A stretch of DNA of 64,000 nucleotides from Candidatus Eisenbacteria bacterium (lineage in GTDB: Bacteria; Eisenbacteria; RBG-16-71-46; CAIMUX01; JAHJDP01), in contig JAHJDP010000023.1 in NCBI GenBank assembly GCA_018831195.1, positions 186,001 to 250,000 of the forward strand, given 5' to 3'. How positions within the stretch are numbered: the first letter of the stretch is position 1; each line of letters opens with the position of its first letter. The translations under genes were made by a program, and so were the position numbers. This document shows positions 45,181 through 53,040 of the stretch, piece by piece. The notes under the pieces were generated by a model. It was given only the letters and a program-made list of their open reading frames with translations, did no database searches and had not been told where the DNA came from.

Positions 45181-46510
45181 ATGAAGCACGATTCACCATC
45201 AAATCCTGAGGCCAAGAAACCGCGCGGCATCCGCCGGCTCTCGTTCCGCCGCAAGCGTATCGGTCATTTGAGCGACAGGCAAAGCCGCGCTCTCACAGGA
45301 CTGGCGATGATCTATGCGCTCCGGATGATGGGCCTCTACATGATCCTTCCTGTCCTCTCTCTTTTTGCCCTTTCATTGAAAGGGGCGACTCCCGTACTCA
45401 TCGGTTTCGCCCTCGGCGCCTACGGACTCACTCAGGCGATCTTCCAAATTCCACTGGGTCATCTGAGCGACCGGATCGGCCGCAAAGGCGTTATTAGCAT
45501 TGGTCTTGGGCTCTTTGCCGCCGGATCACTGCTCGCGGCGTTCGGCCAGCATATCGTTTGGCTTATCGCGGGCCGGATTCTTCAAGGGAGCGGCGCCGTC
45601 GCCTCTTCTGTTGTCGCGCTTGCCGCAGATTTATCCCCCGATCACGCCAGAACACAGGCGATGGCCCGCCTGGGTCTGTGGGTCGGCGTCTCTCTCGCCT
45701 TGGGCGTTGTGGCAGGACCGGTCCTTGCTTCGACATTCGGCGTTCCCGCCCTTTTCATTGGAACCGCCATTCTTTCGAGCATCGCTATTGTTTACCTGCA
45801 ATTTCTCGTTCCCGAACCGGTACATATCTCCTCACCAGCAAAACAGGACCGGTTGAACAAGCCCTCCTCTTCTGTCAAAGGCCTGGGGCCTGAAGAATTC
45901 TTGTCAGGGAAGAAGGGCCAACTTCACATGATCGACTTAAAAGCTGTTCTCACCCAGCCGACCCTCTTCCTCCTCTGTGCCGGCATCTTTCTTCTGCATG
46001 CCACCTTAACGGTCATCTTTGTCATCATGCCGATTCAGCTTGCCGCGCATGTCGGGCAGGGGATGCTGTCGCTGATCCTCGCGCCGACAATTGCGGCGGG
46101 ACTCGCCCTCATGGTCATGAGTGCGCGAATGGCGGATCGGCACCGGCGCCGGCGCGTCATCTTCCTCTACGGCGCTCTTCTTTTCATTGCCTCTTGGCGT
46201 CATGACGGCCATGCCGGGAACCTTTATCGGGCTTACGGTGGGTCTGGGTTTATTCATTCTCAGTCTCAGCCTGCTTGAACCCTTGCTGCCGGCCCTCATG
46301 TCCCGGCAGGCGCCGCGACAACACCGCGGGACGGCGATCGGCGTTTTTCATATGTGCCAGTTTTTCGGTTCGTTCGCCGGCGGGCCGGTCGGGGGCGCCT
46401 TCATCCACAGCCGGGGATCCATCCTCTTCCTCATCTTGGGCCTTCTCGGAATTATCTGGAGCGCGGTTGTCTTAAGAAGCCGGGAGGGATTCTTCCACGG
46501 GATTGATTAA
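45181..46510 (+). pseudogene. YajR-like MFS transporter interrupted by one frameshift
   Basis: The frame from 45181 encodes 365 residues of an MFS protein: LRMMGLYMILPVLSLFALSL, YGLTQAIFQIPLGHLSDRIG, RKGVISIGLGLFAAGSLLAA, GRILQGSGAVASSVVAL. It loses similarity at about residue 336 and ends at 46278. The next frame carries the missing last helices (LGVMTAMPGTFIGLTVGLGL, then GTAIGVFHMCQFFGSFAGG, ending SREGFFHGID at 46510). Removing one T near 46190-46194 joins GALLFIA to LGVMTAM. It is either a recent disruption or a sequencing error. The intact protein would be a drug-efflux-like 12-TM exporter without the YAM domain of YajR. Confidence 0.85.
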
Positions 46511-46517
46511 CTTGCCG

Positions 46518-47444
46518 CTACCGTTCGGGCGCCCGCGACTTCAATGTATCCGATATCTCTTGATAAAGTCCCGGGCCAAGCAATCCTACACCGGCGCCGA
46601 CCATCGATCCCACGATCGCGTCGAGGGCATAGTGGAATCCGCCGTAGACAACACCCACGGTGATTCCGGCGACGACCGGTAAGATGATCCAGAAGAGTTT
46701 TCTATCCAGCGGGAAAACAACCAGCAAACTCGCCACGGCGACAGCGACATGCGATGATGGAAAGGCCGACCCCAAGCTCGCTCCACGATCCAGCATCCAG
46801 TGAACAAATTCGGGAAAGACGAGACCGATCATTTTTGGATCGGGGCGCGGAAATGCATAATACGGCCCGGCCACAGGAAAAACGATAAATGCGACATAAC
46901 AAAGGAAGAAAGTCAAAAGAACCGTTGTGACATAGATCCGGAAATTCTCATATCTCTTTTTAATGTAAAAGACAATGCCGCAAAAGGGAATAAGACCGAT
47001 ATACAAAAGATAAGAAAGATGCAGGTACTCGCTCAGTGCCAGGCTCGGCAGCCATCCCCTGAGGTAAATCGCCGGTTGGGTCCGGAACAGAAGGTTTTCG
47101 ATAGGAATGATGACGGCGTCATAATATCCGTTGGCCAGAATTTGATTCAGGAATTGAAGTTCGCCGTACATCAACGGCATGGCCAGAAGCGGATAGGCGT
47201 CTCGAAGAAACATCAGGGGTACAAAACGCGGTCGAGGAATATACCGGAGAGACGCAACCAGGCCCAACGCGCCGAGATGAATCAAAAGATATTTCAGCCA
47301 GCCGGCGGGATGGTGAGGCGCGATGAGAAGGAAAAGCGCGGTAAAAATGAGATAGGCCAGTGTCACGGCATCAATGGGTGTATAACCCTTGGAATCGGTT
47401 CTGCTGAGATGTTTTTTTAAAGCCAGCCGGAATCGCGATACCAA
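46518..47444 (-). CDS. PAP2-superfamily membrane protein, possible phosphoceramide head-group enzyme
   Basis: About 308 residues with six membrane helices. PAP2 motifs are visible (AFPSSHVAVAVAS near 220 and VYGGFHYALDAIVG near 265). The annotated frame runs further upstream, but that part is antisense-free shadow of the epimerase gene. I place the start near a TTG at 47444, which overlaps the epimerase stop; this start is uncertain. In Bacteroides the inositol-phosphorylceramide synthase is a PAP2 protein, and this gene is last in a ceramide-type operon, so adding or removing a lipid head group is a reasonable inference. A generic lipid phosphatase is the alternative. Confidence 0.75.
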   Translation of the reverse strand: MVSRFRLALKKHLSRTDSKGYTPIDAVTLAYLIFTALFLLIAPHHPAGWLKYLLIHLGALGLVASLRYIPRPRFVPLMFLRDAYPLLAMPLMYGELQFLNQILANGYYDAVIIPIENLLFRTQPAIYLRGWLPSLALSEYLHLSYLLYIGLIPFCGIVFYIKKRYENFRIYVTTVLLTFFLCYVAFIVFPVAGPYYAFPRPDPKMIGLVFPEFVHWMLDRGASLGSAFPSSHVAVAVASLLVVFPLDRKLFWIILPVVAGITVGVVYGGFHYALDAIVGSMVGAGVGLLGPGLYQEISDTLKSRAPER

Positions 47445-48436
47445 GCGATGGTCGTCTTCAGGCCCTCGCTGATCATCCGACTCGGTTGGTATCCCGCTTC
47501 GCTGCGCGCTTTCTCTATACTGCAGACCCATGAAATCCCGCGCAGCTCCCGTACTTTGTCCCGGCTGATGAGGGGAGGATGATGTCGCAACCGTCCCCAT
47601 AGCTCCCCTCCCAGAGCCGCCGTCGCGGAGATCCAAAACGGGATCGGGAGATGGCGGGCTCTGACGTGCAATTGACTCGCGACCCTCTCTCCCAGATCCA
47701 GCCATGAGTGACTCTCTCCGTCGCTGAGGTGATAGGTGCCGGACAGGCCCTGTTCTGCTAAGAGAACCGTACCCAAGGCCAAGTCGTCAACATGGATCAC
47801 GCTGAACCGCGCATTTTGTGGCGCGGGAAGCGGAATCCAGCCTCTCTCCACCCAGCGGAAAAACTTTAGGATGGACGGATCTCTCGGGCCGTAAACAGCC
47901 GGTGGACGCACAATGATCTTTCGAACCGGCCCGCCTTGATGTTCCCACTTATTATCACTCTTATTATCACCAACGTCTAATAGGGCCTCTTCGCCCGCTC
48001 GCTTGCTGGCTCCATACGCAGTGACCGGTCGCGGGGTTCCCGATTCCTTCAACATGACGCCCTCTGCGCCGGGTCCCACCGCCGCCAGGCTGCTGCACAG
48101 AAGGAACAACTTCGGATCATCTCCATGCCGCAGAAAGGCCTGGAAGAGATTTCGTGTCCCCGCCGCATTCACCACGAAAAACTCCTCGCGGTTCCGGGCG
48201 CTGATCAATCCGCCGAAATGGAAGACCCAATTGATGTCCTGCAATGCGTATTTTAAAGATTCGGGCTCCCGCACATCCCCGATCACTCGTTCCGCTTCAG
48301 AAGGAACCCATCGCAGATCACTTGTTGTCCGGGTCAGAACACGGACGGGATATCCCCGCCGGATCAAGAGATCGGCCAGATGCGAACCGGCGAATCCCGT
48401 CGCTCCCGTGACCAAAACCTTCGGTTTAACATTCAT
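47417..48436 (-). CDS. cerR: NAD-dependent epimerase/dehydratase, CerR-like ceramide/ketosphinganine reductase candidate
   Basis: A 339-residue extended SDR protein: VTGATGFAGSHLADLL (nucleotide loop), FHFGGLISARN, LFLLCSSLAAVG (catalytic Ser), TAYGASKRAGEE (YxxxK), RPPAVYGPRDPS, FSVIHVDDLALGTV. In Caulobacter such an epimerase-like protein, CerR, reduces the keto group of oxidised ceramide. The gene order Spt-GNAT-epimerase here matches that pathway, so the symbol is given by context; sequence alone only proves an SDR. It ends overlapping the PAP2 gene. Confidence 0.8.
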   Translation of the reverse strand: MNVKPKVLVTGATGFAGSHLADLLIRRGYPVRVLTRTTSDLRWVPSEAERVIGDVREPESLKYALQDINWVFHFGGLISARNREEFFVVNAAGTRNLFQAFLRHGDDPKLFLLCSSLAAVGPGAEGVMLKESGTPRPVTAYGASKRAGEEALLDVGDNKSDNKWEHQGGPVRKIIVRPPAVYGPRDPSILKFFRWVERGWIPLPAPQNARFSVIHVDDLALGTVLLAEQGLSGTYHLSDGESHSWLDLGERVASQLHVRARHLPIPFWISATAALGGELWGRLRHHPPLISRDKVRELRGISWVCSIEKARSEAGYQPSRMISEGLKTTIAWYRDSGWL

Positions 48437-48490
48437 ATTTAGCCTGAGGATTCCATCAGCAGCGGATTCAAACCATTGTGGAACGGCTCG

Positions 48491-49654
48491 TCAGCCTTCG
48501 TAGATCCGATAGGTCTTGTAGACTTTGGATCCCAGATGATCAGCGGCGGTTCTCATCGGAATATTATCCTCAAGAATCCAAGAGAACTCACCATTATAAA
48601 TCCCGATCTCTTTGGCGTTCTGCCAGAGCCAAATGTACATCAGCTGGTCGATTCCCAGCCGCCGGTAGGGCGCCAGAACCCCCAACGCCAGAACCCGCGC
48701 GCGGTTGATCTTGCGGCGGTGCCAGAGAATCTTCAGCAATCCGAAAGGTAAGAGCCGGCCGTTTGCGTAACGCAGGGCTTGATGAAAATCGGGCAAACCG
48801 AGACCGAAGCCGATCGGTTCCCCGTCTTTCTCGGCAAAGCACACAAGTTTCGGTTCTGCAATCTGCCCAAGTTCATCGGCCATGTGATCCAATTCGGCGG
48901 GTGTCATGGGGATGAATCCCCAGTTCTTCTCCCACGCGGAATTGTACACCTTTTGGACCCGCTTCACCTCGTTCCGCATATCTTTTTTGTTAAGGGCCCT
49001 GATGATAACCCCGGTTCTCTCCGCCGCGGCCGTCGCTCTCTTAACCAGTGTTTCCGGCACGTCGGCGGTCGTAGCCGTATAAGCGACCAGATCCTTCGCT
49101 TTTTTGAGCCCGGACCCTTCCAGCAGCACGGCGTATTCAGGCAGGTTGTAAGGCATCATGATCTGGGGCGGGTCGTCGAATCCGTCGATGAGCAGCGCGC
49201 AGGTTTCATTTGTCGACGGATTGACCGGACCCCGAAAGACAGGCAGCGACCGTTCGGCGAGCCAGGCCCGCACTGCGGCGATCAGGGCATTAACAATTTC
49301 CTGCGGTGTGACCCCACTGACGCCCTCCCGGCTTAGGAGCTGCGGCGTCGCGAGGAGTTCAAAAAACCCGAAAAACCCCACCGCCTCTTCGTGAAACGAT
49401 TCGTGATTCTCATTGCGGATAGCGGCGATCCGGCCGACCACTTTTGGCCGCCCGGAACCATCCGCCGTTTCAGCGAGGTAGGGTTGAATCGCGCCGTGTT
49501 CATAAAATGGATGTTTTCCGGGTGTGAGCAATTTCTTTTCATCCCGGATCAAAGGCGGCACCCAATAGGAATTATCTTTGTAGACCTTCCAGGGGAAGGT
49601 TACGAAAGTGTGCAGATCTTTCGAACTCTGAACAGGACGGATTGTTAAGGACAT
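48491..49654 (-). CDS. GNAT-fold acyltransferase, candidate bacterial ceramide synthase (bCerS)
   Basis: A 387-residue protein of the large GNAT-like type: WKVYKDNSYWVPPLIRDEKK at the N-terminus, PVFRGPVNPSTNETCALLID (~142), and a C-terminal acetyltransferase half with GEPIGFGLGLPDF and RVLALGVLAPYRRLGIDQLM near 318-337. Bacterial ceramide synthase is a GNAT-like protein unrelated to the eukaryotic enzyme. Its gene lies 9 bp after the serine palmitoyltransferase-like gene, which supports that role: attaching the second acyl chain to the sphingoid base amine. Confidence 0.75.
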   Translation of the reverse strand: MSLTIRPVQSSKDLHTFVTFPWKVYKDNSYWVPPLIRDEKKLLTPGKHPFYEHGAIQPYLAETADGSGRPKVVGRIAAIRNENHESFHEEAVGFFGFFELLATPQLLSREGVSGVTPQEIVNALIAAVRAWLAERSLPVFRGPVNPSTNETCALLIDGFDDPPQIMMPYNLPEYAVLLEGSGLKKAKDLVAYTATTADVPETLVKRATAAAERTGVIIRALNKKDMRNEVKRVQKVYNSAWEKNWGFIPMTPAELDHMADELGQIAEPKLVCFAEKDGEPIGFGLGLPDFHQALRYANGRLLPFGLLKILWHRRKINRARVLALGVLAPYRRLGIDQLMYIWLWQNAKEIGIYNGEFSWILEDNIPMRTAADHLGSKVYKTYRIYEG

Positions 49655-49663
49655 GATACCCTG

Positions 49664-50896
49664 CTAAATTAATCCCATCTTCTTGCCCACTTTACCGCAT
49701 ATCTCCAAGACGCGGTCCATCTGCTCATCCGTATGAGTCGCCATGACGCTGGTCCGCAGCCGCGCCGTCTTTTCGGGAACGGCGGGGGCAATGACGGGAT
49801 TAGTATAGACCCCCGCTTCGAAGAGCGCTTTCCAGAAAAGGATGGTCTTCATCGTATCGCCGATAATAATGGGGATGATGGGCGTTTCCGTCGGACCGAT
49901 ATCAAATCCCAGGGATTTTAACCCATCGATGAGCCGTTTGGCGTTGCGCCACATCTTCTCCCGTCGTTCCGGTTCGTTTTTAATTATTTCGAGCGCCGCC
50001 CGGACCGTCGCGACGGCATAAGGCGGCATACTGGCGCTGAAGATGAGGCTCCGGGCGTGATGTTTGATGTAACTGATTACGCCCGCCTTGCCCGCGGCGA
50101 ATCCGCCGAGAGAACCAAATGATTTGCTGAAGGTCGCCATGATGATATCGACCTGGTCGGTCATGCCGAAATGTTCAGCCGCTCCGGCGCCGGTCGGTCC
50201 AAGCATGCCGACCGAGTGAGCTTCATCCACCATAAAAGCGGCGCCATACCGTTTCGCGACCGGAATCAGCTCCGGCAAATTGGCAAGATCCCCTTCCATG
50301 GAGAAGACGCCATCAACAACGACCATCTTCCCGCCGTCCCGCGCCTCGGCCTTGCGCAGCGCGCTCTCCATATCAGCGACATCATTGTGGCGGAACCGGA
50401 TCGACTCGCCCTCGGAAAGACGAACCCCGTCGACGATACTGGCATGATCCAATTTGTCGAGAATCGCCGTATCATCACGGCCTACGATAGTGGTGAGGAT
50501 ACCCTGATTGGTTTGGAATCCGGTCGAGAAGACCAGCGCCGCCTCCATCCCCACGAAATCGGCCAGCTCCCTTTCTAATTTCTCGTGAAGGTCGAGATTC
50601 CCATTGAGAAAACGACTGCCGGTGCACCCGGTCCCATAGACCCGGGCGACAGCCTCGGCCTGCTCGATAATCCGCGGATCATGTGTGAGCCCCAGGTAGT
50701 TGTTGGACCCCAGCATGATGAGTTTTTTACCCTTGATCGTAACTTCGGTGCCGTCAGATGCCTGTAGGGGAACAAAATAGGGATACCATCCCTCCTTCTT
50801 GGCAATGTCGGCACGGGTGAACTCATAACATTTCTGGAAAATGTCGGACTGTGGCCGGCTTTCCATCGGACGATCGTTGGCGGCTTCATGACTCAT
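49664..50896 (-). CDS. spt: Serine palmitoyltransferase-like alpha-oxoamine synthase
   Basis: A 410-residue PLP enzyme of the alpha-oxoamine synthase family: MLGSNNYLGLTHDPRI, YGTGCTGSRFLNGN, DKLDHASIVDG, VVVDGVFSMEGDLA, FMVDEAHSVGMLG and the PLP Lys in MATFSKSFGSLGG (~240). The family includes serine palmitoyltransferase (first step of sphingolipid synthesis), KAS/BioF and glycine C-acetyltransferase. Downstream GNAT, epimerase and PAP2 genes favour serine palmitoyltransferase over BioF or Kbl. No separate acyl-carrier gene lies in the cluster. Confidence 0.85.
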   Translation of the reverse strand: MSHEAANDRPMESRPQSDIFQKCYEFTRADIAKKEGWYPYFVPLQASDGTEVTIKGKKLIMLGSNNYLGLTHDPRIIEQAEAVARVYGTGCTGSRFLNGNLDLHEKLERELADFVGMEAALVFSTGFQTNQGILTTIVGRDDTAILDKLDHASIVDGVRLSEGESIRFRHNDVADMESALRKAEARDGGKMVVVDGVFSMEGDLANLPELIPVAKRYGAAFMVDEAHSVGMLGPTGAGAAEHFGMTDQVDIIMATFSKSFGSLGGFAAGKAGVISYIKHHARSLIFSASMPPYAVATVRAALEIIKNEPERREKMWRNAKRLIDGLKSLGFDIGPTETPIIPIIIGDTMKTILFWKALFEAGVYTNPVIAPAVPEKTARLRTSVMATHTDEQMDRVLEICGKVGKKMGLI

Positions 50897-51189
50897 TTGA
50901 TTCTCAATCCCTCAAACTCATGGTAACCGGGTAGACAACTTGGATCTCCGGATGGAGATATAGAGGCATCCCTCATGCTATTGGGATGAAAGAGGGGTGT
51001 CAACGACCACTTTGCCAAGTTTTTAAGGAGTCCCAGGATCCGACGGGCTCAGAATGGGGGCTGACCGGAACCGGCTGGAAGTGTATCCTCAGACTCGTCT
51101 GAGAGTGATACCCCATCGAAATGGATCAAAAACGCGACCGGCAGAGTGTCGATTTAGACGGATGATCCGGAAGGAAGGTGCGTGACCCG
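50897..51189. promoter_or_regulatory. Divergent region with a 16-bp operator-like palindrome
   Basis: The region separates the ceramide-type operon and the DUF2723 gene. CTCAGAC-TC-GTCTGAG at 51088-51103 is a perfect 7-bp inverted repeat with a 2-bp spacer, about 87 bp before the plus-strand start. Its size suits a dimeric regulator, but no regulator gene is adjacent. Confidence 0.4.
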
Positions 51190-53040
51190 ATGAGGCGTTC
51201 TCCCCCCGCTTGGTTGATTTTCATCCTCGCCGCGGCGCCCCCCCTCGGACTCTATGTCACCGGCTTGCAGCGCGACCTCGGCACCATCGATAGTGGAGAG
51301 CTGGCTGCTGTTGGCCGCTTCCTGGGAATCGCCCACCCTCCGGGTTATCCTCTCTATACATTTCTGGGCCGGGTGTGGGGACTTCTTCCCCTCGGAACAC
51401 CCCTCACGCGCCTCCATCTTCTCTCCGCCGTGAGCTGCGCGCTGGCGGTCGGCTTCGCCGCTCTGGCATTGCGGAAAAGCCTGACCCTGCTCGGGCGGAA
51501 AGATGAGCCACCATCCGGCCGGGGGATTCTTGCCGGGGGGCTCCCTCTCCTGGGTGCTTGGGCCTGGGGTTTGTCTCCTTCGGTATGGCGCATGGCCGTT
51601 GTCAATGAGGTCTACGGCCTCCATTACCTCATCCTGGCCGTGTGCCTATGGCTGGGCGTCTCCCTCCTGCAACGCCAACAGAACGCTCACCGGCGCAGGG
51701 TGTTGCTGGTCTATGTCTTGGGGTTGGGCTTCTGTCACCACCTCTCGCTCTTCTTCGCCGTCCCCTCGCTCCTGCTGGCCCTGGCGGTGACCGTCCATCC
51801 CTCTCCCGGCCGATCGCACATCAGCTTTTGGCCACCCGCGCGCCGCTGGCTCTCTTTGTTGCCCTGGTTCCTGCTCGGTCTCTCATGCCAGCTCTACCTT
51901 CCCCTGCGCTCCGCACAAGGACCTCTGCTGAATTGGGGTCATCCCACCACCCTTGGATCCTGGTTTCGTCACGCCTCGGGATGGCAGTATCGAATCTGGC
52001 TTTTCTCGGGGTCGGAATCGTTGAGGGAAGCGGCCCATCGCATTCCAGGGCTGTTGGCCGATCTCAATTGGATTCTGCCTCTGGCGGCCGTTCCGGGTCT
52101 GATTCTTCTCTGGCGCCGCCGCGCGGCGCTGGGGTGGTTTTGGGTGATTCTTTGTGTGGTGAGCCTCCTTTGGGCATCGTCGTACAATATTCCCGATATC
52201 CAATCCTACTATGCGGCCAGCGACCTGGCCGTTGTCGCCCTGGGAGTGCTGGGTTTGCATCTCCTGACCTCACAACGCTGGGTACCCCTTCGCCTTGCGG
52301 GACCGATACTGGGTGCCGTTCTGTGCGCCACGATGATCCTGGGAATCGGCCAACGCTGGAATCGATGCGCCGCTTCCGGCCCACCCCTTCCGGGCATCTA
52401 TGCGCGTTCACTCCTGGAAGGACTTCCGCCGAACACCCTGCTCCTGAGCCGCCAATGGGATGCCTTCACATCGAATGCCATCTACTTGCAGTGGGTAGAG
52501 GGGTGTCGCCCGGATGTTGCTATTGTGGATACGGAGCTGATGCACCGCTCCTGGTACTTTACGCAGCTGGACCGATGGTACCCGCACTTACTCGATCCAG
52601 TGCGACCGCAGCTCGCGGTGTTGCTGGAGGATCTGGAATTATTCGAGACCGGCCGCCCCTTTAACCGTTCCCGCCGGGATGCGCGCCATCAAGCCCTTCA
52701 ACTGGCTCTCCTGAACGCCTATGCCGGATCAAGGCCCGTGGCCATGACACCTGAGGCTGTTCCCAATGCGGCGATGGCCAGCCGGATTTCTCCCTATGGC
52801 CTTGTTTTTCTTCTCAACCCGACCGAAGAGATGTTGGCCGGCCGGGGGCCCTTGCCCCCCATCGAGCCCTTTCTCCAGATGGGACCTCGCACCGACGATT
52901 CCGAGATACGAATCATGCGGCAGGTGCTCGCCACCATGACCATGGCCCGGGCCCAATTGATGACCGGGCAGGGCGATGATCTATCACATGCGTTGCAACA
53001 GGAATCGCGGCGGCTGCAGACACGGCTCGCTCAACCTTAA
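51190..53040 (+). CDS. DUF2723/TMEM260-like polytopic protein (putative protein O-mannosyltransferase)
   Basis: A 616-residue protein with about 10-12 membrane helices. The DUF2723 signature is near the N-terminus: LGTIDSGELAAVGRFLGIAH then PPGYPLYTFLGRVW, with the conserved acidic DSGE loop. The related human TMEM260 transfers mannose to protein Ser/Thr, so protein O-glycosylation is the best guess. The start is either GTG at 51178 or ATG at 51190; AGGAAGG suits the latter. Its stop codon shares TTAA with that of the converging ggt gene. Confidence 0.82.
   Translation: MRRSPPAWLIFILAAAPPLGLYVTGLQRDLGTIDSGELAAVGRFLGIAHPPGYPLYTFLGRVWGLLPLGTPLTRLHLLSAVSCALAVGFAALALRKSLTLLGRKDEPPSGRGILAGGLPLLGAWAWGLSPSVWRMAVVNEVYGLHYLILAVCLWLGVSLLQRQQNAHRRRVLLVYVLGLGFCHHLSLFFAVPSLLLALAVTVHPSPGRSHISFWPPARRWLSLLPWFLLGLSCQLYLPLRSAQGPLLNWGHPTTLGSWFRHASGWQYRIWLFSGSESLREAAHRIPGLLADLNWILPLAAVPGLILLWRRRAALGWFWVILCVVSLLWASSYNIPDIQSYYAASDLAVVALGVLGLHLLTSQRWVPLRLAGPILGAVLCATMILGIGQRWNRCAASGPPLPGIYARSLLEGLPPNTLLLSRQWDAFTSNAIYLQWVEGCRPDVAIVDTELMHRSWYFTQLDRWYPHLLDPVRPQLAVLLEDLELFETGRPFNRSRRDARHQALQLALLNAYAGSRPVAMTPEAVPNAAMASRISPYGLVFLLNPTEEMLAGRGPLPPIEPFLQMGPRTDDSEIRIMRQVLATMTMARAQLMTGQGDDLSHALQQESRRLQTRLAQP

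Noticed and set aside
47445-47705. N-terminal 87 codons of the long PAP2 frame
   Set aside because: They overlap the epimerase coding sequence in another frame and show no membrane or conserved pattern, so the PAP2 start was moved to about 47444.
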